Origin: Burkholderiales bacterium
GTDB taxonomy: Bacteria > Pseudomonadota > Gammaproteobacteria > Burkholderiales > SG8-41
Direction of reading: 5' to 3'
DNA: 64,000 nt
Assembly (NCBI GenBank): GCA_019744975.1
Contig: JAIETP010000007.1
Span: forward strand, 1-64,000
The notes beneath the pieces were generated by a model, which saw nothing but the letters and a program-made list of their open reading frames with translations, was not told where the DNA came from and did not search any database. The position numbers and the translations under genes were made by a program. Shown in pieces: positions 20,601-27,943 of this stretch. Each line of letters starts with the position of its first letter. Position 1 is the stretch's first letter.

Positions 20601-23600
20601 GATAAAGCCCTCACCCTTGCCCGCTGGGGCGGCGTGGGCCTGCAGGATGGGACGAACAAGATCGTGGTCATTGCTGTCGATGCCTCGGGTCGTGAGGTTG
20701 GACGTGCCGAGCGCATGCTGCACTATTCAGGTGCTGGCGTTGAAGGCCGCTTCGTATCCGACGCGTCAACTCTGGTGGCTGACGGACGCACTGCGCCGGT
20801 GATCGCCATTCGGATTTTTGACCGTGAGGGCAAACCCGCGCGTCACGGGACGGAAGGCGCGCTGAGTATATCGGCGCCTTACCAGTCGCTGGAGGTGATG
20901 CAGCGCCAGAATGCCCGCCCCTTGCTGGGGGACATCGGCAATCAGGCGCGCTGGCGGGTCACCGAAGACGGACTGGCCCTGATCCGTCTGCAGCCAACCA
21001 CGACTGCGGGCGAGGTGGTGCTGACTTTCAATTTTCCCGGTCGTGCACCGCAATTGCTGCGCGCCTGGCTGAAGCCCGAGCTGCGCGAGTGGATACTGGT
21101 GGGATTGGGTGAGGGCACGATCGGCGAGCGCAAGCTTTCGGGTGGAGTAGAGAATCTGCCTTCCAATCTGGTCGATGACAAACTATGGAAGGATGGGCGC
21201 GTTGCGTTCTATGCCAAAGGTCAGGTCAAAGGGGAGTTCCTGATGACGGTTGCCTACGACACTGACAAGGAACGTCGCCGCATCGGTGGCAATCAGGGCG
21301 ATCGCCTGGGCCAGACCCTGGACCGCAATCAGTACTACACAATCTATGGCGACGCCACCAGCGTGCAATACGACGCGGCCAGCACGAGAAAACTGTATCT
21401 CAAGATCGAGAAAGATCAGTTGTATGCGCTTTTCGGCGACTACGATACCGGCATGAGTGTGACGGAGCTGTCGCGCTATTCGCGCACCCTGAACGGTGTG
21501 AAAAGCGAGTTCCGCGGCCAAAATGTGTCATATACGGCTTTTGCCGCCCAGACTGCGCAGGCCTTCGTCAAGGACGAACTGCGTCCGGACGGCACTTCAG
21601 GCCTGTACCGGCTGACACGTCGCAACATACTGCCCAACAGCGACAAGATCGTCCTTGAAACGCGGGATCGCTTCCGTAATGAAGTCATCCTCAAGTCCGA
21701 GCCGTTGAGCCGCGGTATGGATTACGAAATCGACTACACCCTGGGCACTGTGTTTTTCCGCAAGGCGGTTACGGAAAAGGATCGGAATTTCAATCCGGTT
21801 TACATCATTGCGGATTATGAATCGGCCGACCCGATGCAAGACGAACGCTTGACCGGCGGCGGACGCGCGGCGCTGCGCACCAGCGACGGCAAGCAGGAGA
21901 TCGGCTTGAGCGCAGTGCACGAAGGTACCATCGGCGCGCGTGGGGACCTGAGCGGAGTCGATGCGACTTACCAGATCAATGACAAGACCCGTGTGCGGGC
22001 TGAATTGGCGCAGAGCCGGCGTGAAGCGAGAGGCTCCCGTGTCGAGGGCGGCGCCTATCTGGTCGAGGCGCGGCGCCAGGATGAAAATGTCGCCGCTACA
22101 GTCTACTTGCGCGGGCAGGAGGGTGGATTTGGCCTGGGGCAGCAGGCAGCGGCGGGAGCCGGCACGACCAAGGTGGGTGGCGATGTGTCGGTGAAAATCA
22201 GCCAGGATCTGCGCCTCAATGCGTTGGCAACCCATGAACGCGTAGACAACGCAGGCGCACAAGCTGACCGCACCCGGGTGGAAGGGCGGGCCAATTATGT
22301 GCAGCCCGATTACAGCGCCTATGCCGGTGGCCGCGCGGTTCGCGATCACACCGCGGCGGGCGAAACGCTGGCTTCCAACCAGGTGGTGGCGGGCGGCAAT
22401 CGCAAATTGATGGACGGTCGTCTCAATCTGCGCATGGACTCGGAATTGAGCATTGCCGGAAACAATGGCAGCGCTGATTTTCCGCACCGCCTGCGCGTGG
22501 GTGTTGACTACAAATTGACCGAGAAGATTTCAGTTTTCGTGGATCAGGAACTCACCTACGGTGCACGCGAGAATACGGACACCACGCGCTTCGGCATCAA
22601 GTCGCGGTTATGGGAAGGCGGGGAGAGCGCGAACTCACTGAATCTGCGCCAGACGCCGGACGGGCCGCTGGTTTCGTCGACCAGCAGCATGACGCAGACC
22701 GTGCGTGTATCTTCTGAGTTGACGGTGAATGCGGGCATGGACCGCACCAGTACGCTACGCAAACCGGGCACTACACCGTTGAACTCGAATGTACCGGTGG
22801 CGCAGGGTGTTAACGCCACGGGCGGAGCCGCATCGCAAAGTACGCTGCCACCCACAGGTCTTGCCGCGGCGCCGATCGAGGATTACACCGCGTTGTTTGC
22901 CGGTGCGACCTGGAACAGGGGGCCGTGGGGCCTCACTGCGCGCGGCGAATATCGCCACGGAACAACCACCGACCGCATCAATCTGGTGGGCAGCGTGCAT
23001 CGTGACCTCAAGTCAGGCGAGGCGCTGGCGGTCACCGCGCTCTACAACAGCACCAGCGGCGGGCCCGTGGGCGACAACAAGGGATTCAATCTGCGCCTGA
23101 GTTATGCGCTGCGTCCACCGGACAGTCTGTGGATTGTGCTCAACCGTTTGGATTATGTGCAGGATGAGTCTGCCACGGCCGGCGGTTCGCGCAGCCGGCG
23201 TCTGGTCAATAATACCGGCATCAACCATCAATACAACCGCCGTACGCAGATCGCGCTCCAGTACGGCGCCAAATACGTTTTTGATACCTTTGATCATGCG
23301 AGCGCGTCCGGCTTCACCGATCTCTACGGGGCAGAGGCGCGCTACGATCTGGGCAGCCAGTTCGACATCGGTGTGCATGCCTCACTGCTGAATTCCTGGC
23401 AGACCCGTGTGCTGACGTCCTCCTACGGATTGTCGGTCGGCCATTCCCCGGTGACCAACCTGTGGTTGGGGCTGGGCTACAACTTTGCCGGATTCCGCGA
23501 CCGTGATTTCACGGCGGCCCATGCCACGGCCAAGGGCTGGCATCTCTACTTCCGCCTGAAGGCGGACCAGGGCGAGAAAGACACCGCGAGCCGGCGCAAA

Positions 23601-23627
23601 CTCATGTTTGAAGAGGTCAACCGTTGA
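17619..23627 (+). CDS. Giant multidomain surface protein: DUF11 and Cna-B/SdrD-like domains with C-terminal outer-membrane barrel
   Basis: A 2002-residue protein. After a signal peptide (residues about 12-38) come a DUF11-like domain (40-205), an SdrD/Cna-B-like domain (about 212-300, GHVWLDTNHDRLRGSGEF), a carboxypeptidase-regulatory-like domain (about 360-460, PVAGATVTFTGPAG), a second DUF11 domain (about 503-625, LVLRKVGNKSVAAVGDFVQY) and another Cna-B-like unit (about 640-720). Then follow a Pro/Ala linker and Ig/invasin-like strands (about 920-1150). The last 600 residues or so alternate aromatic and polar residues with frequent Y-x-x-x-x-R/G patterns and end GYNFAGFRDRDFTA...WHLYFRLKAD, as expected of a transmembrane beta barrel. 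The start is GTG at 17619. The protein could anchor or export the other DUF11 proteins. The stop overlaps the next start (TGATG). Confidence 0.82.
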   Translation: MPAFIARAWQALHGGFVVLALCSLAVMLFTGIAAAATPAGTTITNTAQVRWGVGAGTLVASAQSQITVATYTLGSDLVLSMAGPAQVASGSNMTWKAVVSNAGPSAASGAQVIVALPPGVTGISAGCAVLTSGTCGTVTVGAMTPAGTQVTITMPSLPVGGSVEITLRGTAPATPGNLNTLAQASTPALVDPVSTNNVATAQTQVLAGAPNTGSLSGHVWLDTNHDRLRGSGEFLFQGFTIRVYDAAGTTVVRQSVTDALGAYTIAGLPAGVDYQLEFRDPAGNAVFGLPVTAETGGTGFASTNACGNMPETTAPNIVMPVPGGSCYSLTTNGSTAQVQRAGRILIRLQPGDNIIEQSLPLDPAGVVYDAVTRLPVAGATVTFTGPAGFDPAIHLIGGVANQAQVTGASGFYQFLLVGGAPAGTYTLTVTGPPGYVSPSALLPAAGTLDPTGLGFGGVFPVQAQAVPPTGPQPTIYHLTFDLALGDPNVVNNHIPIDPIGVPGGTLVLRKVGNKSVAAVGDFVQYQLSLSNPGAVPVTGISVSDRLPPGFRYRAGTAQINAVASANPAISADGRTLTFNIGALAGGAALEIRYVTEITAGTTLGDAINSASAAGAGGASSLVARATVNVKEDLFRSRSILLGRVIELSGPKSAAAGLDLCGPERFFGKGVEGARIFMEDGAYVRTDKDGKWHIEGVKPGTHVVQLDAKSLPEGYEPVLCEGNTRHAGRAYSQFVNTRGGTLWRADFYVRNTGRSSIEHEAGHRLLVTPVTTGARIMLELKGITTDVRNTSMTIVLPQGLAYSTGSARMNSAAAEPEVNGNLLVFRAGDADGIWRKVLEFEVTGTMDAGATVQGISQFQSADGETRRLPQVSVVLTLPAAADQLPLSDQQIIQYKQLVKAAAPKPEVPAATASGSAAAPSASNLNIYAPGADKFDAAWLAAAEPGLEVVYPPENFIPGINATKVIIKHDQAHKITLSMNGVPAHALNFDGNEQNPDKALTLARWGGVGLQDGTNKIVVIAVDASGREVGRAERMLHYSGAGVEGRFVSDASTLVADGRTAPVIAIRIFDREGKPARHGTEGALSISAPYQSLEVMQRQNARPLLGDIGNQARWRVTEDGLALIRLQPTTTAGEVVLTFNFPGRAPQLLRAWLKPELREWILVGLGEGTIGERKLSGGVENLPSNLVDDKLWKDGRVAFYAKGQVKGEFLMTVAYDTDKERRRIGGNQGDRLGQTLDRNQYYTIYGDATSVQYDAASTRKLYLKIEKDQLYALFGDYDTGMSVTELSRYSRTLNGVKSEFRGQNVSYTAFAAQTAQAFVKDELRPDGTSGLYRLTRRNILPNSDKIVLETRDRFRNEVILKSEPLSRGMDYEIDYTLGTVFFRKAVTEKDRNFNPVYIIADYESADPMQDERLTGGGRAALRTSDGKQEIGLSAVHEGTIGARGDLSGVDATYQINDKTRVRAELAQSRREARGSRVEGGAYLVEARRQDENVAATVYLRGQEGGFGLGQQAAAGAGTTKVGGDVSVKISQDLRLNALATHERVDNAGAQADRTRVEGRANYVQPDYSAYAGGRAVRDHTAAGETLASNQVVAGGNRKLMDGRLNLRMDSELSIAGNNGSADFPHRLRVGVDYKLTEKISVFVDQELTYGARENTDTTRFGIKSRLWEGGESANSLNLRQTPDGPLVSSTSSMTQTVRVSSELTVNAGMDRTSTLRKPGTTPLNSNVPVAQGVNATGGAASQSTLPPTGLAAAPIEDYTALFAGATWNRGPWGLTARGEYRHGTTTDRINLVGSVHRDLKSGEALAVTALYNSTSGGPVGDNKGFNLRLSYALRPPDSLWIVLNRLDYVQDESATAGGSRSRRLVNNTGINHQYNRRTQIALQYGAKYVFDTFDHASASGFTDLYGAEARYDLGSQFDIGVHASLLNSWQTRVLTSSYGLSVGHSPVTNLWLGLGYNFAGFRDRDFTAAHATAKGWHLYFRLKADQGEKDTASRRKLMFEEVNR

Positions 23628-26200
23628 TGATCCAGATTAAATTCATGCGCATCATGGCTTTGCATCGGCTGTGGCGCGGTATGGCGGCGTTGGTGCTGAT
23701 GTGCGCCTTGATGCCCGTGGCGCTGGCGCAGACCTGTCCGGTGCCACCTACGGCGAACTGCGTCTTTGGCGCCGGCAGTGCCAATGATTACTGGCCGGGC
23801 ACGCTGTCGCCGGCTTCGGGCGCGACTACCGTGACCCTGGGCGTTCGAGCAGCGGGCGGTGCAGGCAATACGATTGCGAGTGGCGATCTCGTGCTGCTGA
23901 TTCAAATGCAGGATGCGGACATCAATTCGAATAACGCTGATACCTACGGCTCGGGTGTCGCCGGCAATAATGGCAGCGGTTCCACCGCCCTCAACAGCGC
24001 GGGACGTTATCAGTTTGTACGCGCAACGGCGCCGGTGGTTGCGCTAGGCGGCGTGTTCAGCTTTACGCCGGCACTGGCGTTCGGCCTGCGTACCCGCGAT
24101 AACGAGGGCGGTAGTACACAAGGACAGGCGCGCTGGCAGGCCATCAGAGTGCCGCCGTGTGCGACGGCAACGGCGAGCGGTGTGACTGCACCGGCGTGGA
24201 ACGGAACGACGGGTGGTGTGGTGGCGCTGGATGTGCTGGGGCAACTGACCCTGGGCGGAGCGACAGCGATCAATGTCGCCGGGCTGGGATTTCGCGGCGG
24301 CCTGGGGCGCACGCTGGGCGGTGGAACCGGCGCAAATACCGACTACCGAACAGCGGCGACCATCAATGTCAATGCTTCCAAGGGTGAAGGTATCGCAGGC
24401 ACGCCGCGTTACATGAACAACGTGGCCACATATAACGGTGCGCCGGTGACCCTGAACAACACACTGGAAGGTTATCCGAACGGCTCTTATGCGCGCGGTG
24501 CTCCCGGCAATGCCGGGGGTGGTGGCACCGACGGACAGACAAACAACAACAGTGAAAACACTGGCGGGGGTGGCGGTGGCAATTACAGCGCCGGCGGTAC
24601 CGGCGGAAATCCGTGGAACGACCCTACCGCTTTTGTCGGCGGGCGCGGCGGATTCGGTTATGTCGGTTCATTATCCTTCAGCCGCATATTCGCTGGCGGC
24701 GGGGGTGGTGCGGGGACCTCAAACAATGGCACTGGAGACAACTCGACTTATACGAGTCCGCCGGGCATCGCCTGCAGTTCCGGAGCGCTGTGCTCCAGCG
24801 GTGCACGCGGCGGTGGCATCGTCATCGTGCGCGCGGGCAGTGTCACGGGGAGCGGGGTGATCGACGCGCGCGGCGCCGACGGTTATAACGTGCTTAATGA
24901 CGGCGGCGGCGGCGGCGGTGCCGGCGGCAGCGTGGTGGTGCAGACCTACGCCGGTGGCAGTGCCACGATCAACGCCTCCGGCGGCAACGGGGGCAATGCG
25001 TGGCGCGGCACGACCGGTGCCGCGAACCGGCACGGCCCGGGTGGTGGCGGTGGTGGCGGCTTCATTGCGTACAGCCCGTCGTCCGGGTTATCCATCAACG
25101 CGACATTTAACGGTGGCCTGCCTGGCAGAACCAGCGATGGTGACGCCTATGGTTCGACAGCGGCCAGCGGCGGTATCTCGGCATTCGACCTGCCGGCGGT
25201 GCCCGGCGTGCAACCTGCCGCGTACTGTCCGGCGGGCATAAAGGCCGTGAGCTTGTTTGCCGATGCCGGTATCGCCGGGCAGGTCAATCCGGGAGATGTC
25301 CTCCAGTACACCGTGTTGTTCCGCAATGGCGGCGACTCGGCGATTACCGGTTTCAATATTGCGGACACACTGCCTTCTGGACTGACCTATGTATCGGGTT
25401 CACTCGCGATAACGGCGTCGGGTGGCGCTGCTGCCGCGGCCAACGGGTCGTATAACGGTGCGGGGACGAACAACTTGCTGTCGGCGGCCGTTTCATTACC
25501 GGCAGGCGGGATTATTCGGGCGACTTTGCGCGCGACGGTTGACACCGGGGCCGGCGCAGTGTGTGGCAACGTTATCAATCAGGCCATCGCCACCACGTTG
25601 GGTCTTACCGACAGTGCAGACAGTACCCAAAACAGCAACGGACTGCCTGCCGGAACCTATATCACGCAGGCGCCGACGTTCGCGACCGGTGGCGCTGCTG
25701 ACGCAACCGGCGTGGTGAACACCTGTTTGCCCACCATCACCAAGACCAAGGTCACCATTCCGATCTCCGATCCGTTTAACGGGGCCGCCAATCCCAGGAA
25801 CATACCGGGCGCAATCGTCGAATACCTCGTGCTGGTGACCAACGCGGGCGCTGCGATGACGGCCAATTCCGTGGTGGTGGTGGATGTGCTGGATGCAAAT
25901 ACGGAACTGGTGGTTACGGATATTGGGGGCGTGGGTTCCGGCCCGGTGCTGTTTAGCCAAGGTACGCCGACCAGCGGCCTGACTTATACCTACGTCAATC
26001 CCGCCAGTGCGCTTGACGATCTGGAGTTTTTCAACGCTGCCACCGGCGGCACGCGAATAACGGCATTCATGCCCAATGCCCTGGGCTGTGACGCGGCAGT
26101 CAAGCGTATTGCAATCAATCCGAAGGGGATTTTTGCAGACGGCACTGCGGTGGGCTCGGACCCCAGTTTCCAGGTGCGGTTCCGGGTCTGCATCAAGTAG
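23627..26200 (+). CDS. Secreted glycine-rich/DUF11 surface protein 5
   Basis: An 857-residue protein with a signal peptide ending in LMPVALAQ. The first half is a Gly/Asn-rich region (residues about 270-530) with tracts such as DGGGGGGAGGS and GPGGGGGGGF set between strands like GGIVIVRAGSVTGSGVIDARG, which resembles beta-helix or glycine-rich adhesive proteins. Two DUF11 domains follow (about 535-690: PGDVLQYTVLFRNGGDSAIT; about 700-857: DPFNGAANPRNIPGA and AIVEYLVLVTNAG), ending in SFQVRFRVCIK. The ATG at 23627 overlaps the stop of the giant barrel gene (TGATG), so the two are translationally coupled. It is the last gene of the set; palindromic element B lies 40 bp downstream and may terminate it. 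Confidence 0.8.
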   Translation: MIQIKFMRIMALHRLWRGMAALVLMCALMPVALAQTCPVPPTANCVFGAGSANDYWPGTLSPASGATTVTLGVRAAGGAGNTIASGDLVLLIQMQDADINSNNADTYGSGVAGNNGSGSTALNSAGRYQFVRATAPVVALGGVFSFTPALAFGLRTRDNEGGSTQGQARWQAIRVPPCATATASGVTAPAWNGTTGGVVALDVLGQLTLGGATAINVAGLGFRGGLGRTLGGGTGANTDYRTAATINVNASKGEGIAGTPRYMNNVATYNGAPVTLNNTLEGYPNGSYARGAPGNAGGGGTDGQTNNNSENTGGGGGGNYSAGGTGGNPWNDPTAFVGGRGGFGYVGSLSFSRIFAGGGGGAGTSNNGTGDNSTYTSPPGIACSSGALCSSGARGGGIVIVRAGSVTGSGVIDARGADGYNVLNDGGGGGGAGGSVVVQTYAGGSATINASGGNGGNAWRGTTGAANRHGPGGGGGGGFIAYSPSSGLSINATFNGGLPGRTSDGDAYGSTAASGGISAFDLPAVPGVQPAAYCPAGIKAVSLFADAGIAGQVNPGDVLQYTVLFRNGGDSAITGFNIADTLPSGLTYVSGSLAITASGGAAAAANGSYNGAGTNNLLSAAVSLPAGGIIRATLRATVDTGAGAVCGNVINQAIATTLGLTDSADSTQNSNGLPAGTYITQAPTFATGGAADATGVVNTCLPTITKTKVTIPISDPFNGAANPRNIPGAIVEYLVLVTNAGAAMTANSVVVVDVLDANTELVVTDIGGVGSGPVLFSQGTPTSGLTYTYVNPASALDDLEFFNAATGGTRITAFMPNALGCDAAVKRIAINPKGIFADGTAVGSDPSFQVRFRVCIK

Positions 26201-26240
26201 TGTGGAGCCCTTTTGATCGGGCATCGGACATGTGACGGCC

Positions 26241-26318
26241 GATTATTGATATTTTCCAAAAACATGACAGCCTCGTCAGAGGCATGTTTTGTCATTATTT
26301 ACGGAGTTTTCAATAATC
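26241..26318. repeat. Palindromic 78-bp element, copy B (inverted relative to copy A)
   Basis: GATTATTGA (26241-26249) and TCAATAATC (26310-26318) are exact terminal inverted repeats. Between them lies the same hairpin core as at 10882-10960, read on the other strand. Copy B has intact termini, whereas copy A has two changed bases at one end. It sits just after the last DUF11 gene, and its right end meets a decayed barrel-gene fragment. No transposase is nearby, so it would be a non-autonomous (MITE- or REP-like) element if mobile. Confidence 0.8.
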
Positions 26319-26470
26319 TGTGGCCGGGGCGGGGTTATAACTTTGCCGCATCCCGCGATCATGAATTCTGCGCAGACTGGTCAATCTGCCCCTGTACGCG
26401 GGTGACCGGAGGTATGCACGCGCACTGCGCTGTCGAATTGGATCCCCGGCTGCAGCGGCGGGTGGCGTGA
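26313..26470 (+). pseudogene. Decayed 3' fragment of an outer-membrane-barrel gene
   Basis: Translation here reads NNLWPGRGYNFAASRDHEF, closely matching TNLWLGLGYNFAGFRDRDF near the end of the giant protein encoded at 17619-23627 (bases about 23454-23520). At base level AA-CTGTGG, GGGG, AACTTTGCCG and CCGCGA are shared. After about 20 residues the similarity fades, and the frame runs to a stop at 26468-26470 without the expected barrel end. The match starts inside the right terminal repeat of element B, so the upstream part of the gene was lost at that boundary. No start codon or signal peptide belongs to it. Confidence 0.6.
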
Positions 26471-26624
26471 TGTTAAAAAACCAATTAAATCAAATAGTTA
26501 TAAAGTAGGCTGATAGCGGAAATCCAGTTGAATCAACCGCTTGCAGAGCAGATGACGGAGTTTGTCGTATGCCGGTATTCCAGGCACGAAGTTGTAGAGT
26601 GCGATGACAAATTACTTCGCCAGC
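26471..26624. other. Non-coding gap before D-tartrate dehydratase
   Basis: A short AT-rich patch (26475-26505) and no supported gene. I see no clear hairpin terminator for the minus-strand gene that ends at 26625. Confidence 0.5.
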
Positions 26625-27791
26625 TTATTTGGCCAACTCATGCATCACCTTGATCAAATCCGCTTTGCCCTCAAAGCCGATCCCCGGCAACTCCGGCATG
26701 GTGATCATGCTGTTTTCCACCTTCACGCCGTCCGGGAATCCGCCGTAGGGCTGAAACAGGTCGGGATAACTTTCATTGCCGCCGAGGCCCAGGCCGGCAG
26801 CGATGTTCAGCGACATCTGGTGGCCGCCGTGCGGAATGCAGCGCGAAGCTGACCAGCCGGCAATTTTTAATTCCTGCAGCGTGCGTTCGTATTCACACAG
26901 GCCGTAGGACAGCGCGCAGTCGAACTGCAGCCAGTCGCGGTCGGGGCGCATGCCGCCGTAACGCAGCAGGTTGCGTGCATCCTGGTGGCTGAACAGGTTC
27001 TCGCCGGTGGCCATCGGCCCCGGATAAAACTCCGCCAGTGTCGCCTGCAGCGCAAAATCCAGCGGGTCGCCGGCTTCCTCGTACCAGAACAGCGGATAGT
27101 CGCGCAGCATTTTTGCGTAGGCAATCGCGGTTTCGAGATCGAAGCGGCCGTTGGCATCGACGGCGAGCCGCGCGTCCTTGCCGATTTCAGTGAGTACGGC
27201 TTCGATGCGTCGCCGGTCCTCGGCAATATCGGCGCCGCCGATTTTCATCTTGACCACGCTGTAGCCGCGATTGAGATAACCGCGCATTTCATTGCGCAGC
27301 GCTTGCAAATCCTTGCCCGGATAGTAATAACCGCCGGCGGCATAGACGAACACTTTGGGATTGGCGGTGACGTCATGCTGTTCGGCCAGCAACCGGAACA
27401 ACGGTTTGCGCGCGATCTTGGCGACGGCATCCCAGATCGCCATGTCCAGCGTGCCGACCGCCACGGAGCGTTCGCCGTGGCCGCCGGGTTTTTCGTTTTG
27501 CATCATCGCGCCCCAGGCGCGGTGAGGATCGATGTTGTCGCCTTTTGTGTTGAGCAGGGTCGCTGGATCGGCTTCCAGCAGCCGCGGCGCGAAACGTTCC
27601 CGGATCAGTCCGCCCTGGCCATACCGTCCGTTGGAGTTGAAGCCGTAGCCGACGACGGTGCGGCCGTCGACTTTGACGTCGGTGACCACGGCGACCAGGC
27701 TGGTGGTCATTTTGCTGAAATCAATATAGGCGTTGCGGATCGGCGAGGCGATCGGCTTGGTGACTTCACGGACATCGACAATACGAACCAT
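26625..27791 (-). CDS. tarD: D(-)-tartrate dehydratase (enolase superfamily)
   Basis: A 388-residue enolase-superfamily enzyme predicted to convert D-tartrate to oxaloacetate with loss of water. The sequence closely follows the characterised Bradyrhizobium enzyme as I remember it: IRNAYIDFSKMTTSLVAVVT, NGRYGQGGLIRERF, GGHGERSVAVGTLDMA, the catalytic K-x-K in VVKMKIGG, metal ligands in LAVDANGRFD, WYEEAGDP and MATGENLFSHQDA, and the general acid/base region CIPHGGHQMSLN. The frame is open to 27854, but the ATG at 27791 (MVRIVDVREVTKP) matches the family. It is divergent from a Bug receptor gene 152 bp away, so uptake of a hydroxy-dicarboxylate by that system is a reasonable guess. Confidence 0.9.
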   Translation of the reverse strand: MVRIVDVREVTKPIASPIRNAYIDFSKMTTSLVAVVTDVKVDGRTVVGYGFNSNGRYGQGGLIRERFAPRLLEADPATLLNTKGDNIDPHRAWGAMMQNEKPGGHGERSVAVGTLDMAIWDAVAKIARKPLFRLLAEQHDVTANPKVFVYAAGGYYYPGKDLQALRNEMRGYLNRGYSVVKMKIGGADIAEDRRRIEAVLTEIGKDARLAVDANGRFDLETAIAYAKMLRDYPLFWYEEAGDPLDFALQATLAEFYPGPMATGENLFSHQDARNLLRYGGMRPDRDWLQFDCALSYGLCEYERTLQELKIAGWSASRCIPHGGHQMSLNIAAGLGLGGNESYPDLFQPYGGFPDGVKVENSMITMPELPGIGFEGKADLIKVMHELAK

Positions 27792-27943
27792 GTAAAAACT
27801 TTCAGAGATGGTGGCCGGCGTTGCCGGCGAGGGGGATGGAAATGCAGTCCACATCTTAATTCAAGGCCACGGCCTGTGGCCAGACCGGGGTAAGATTGGA
27901 GTCACAAGAATCACAAAAAATCCTGAAGATTCGCGAGGGCAAC

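Noticed and set aside
21597-22487. Minus-strand frame opposite the barrel region
   Set aside because: Same shadow character; a consequence of GC-rich third positions.
26985-27893. Plus-strand frame opposite D-tartrate dehydratase
   Set aside because: The minus-strand product matches a characterised enzyme over its whole length.
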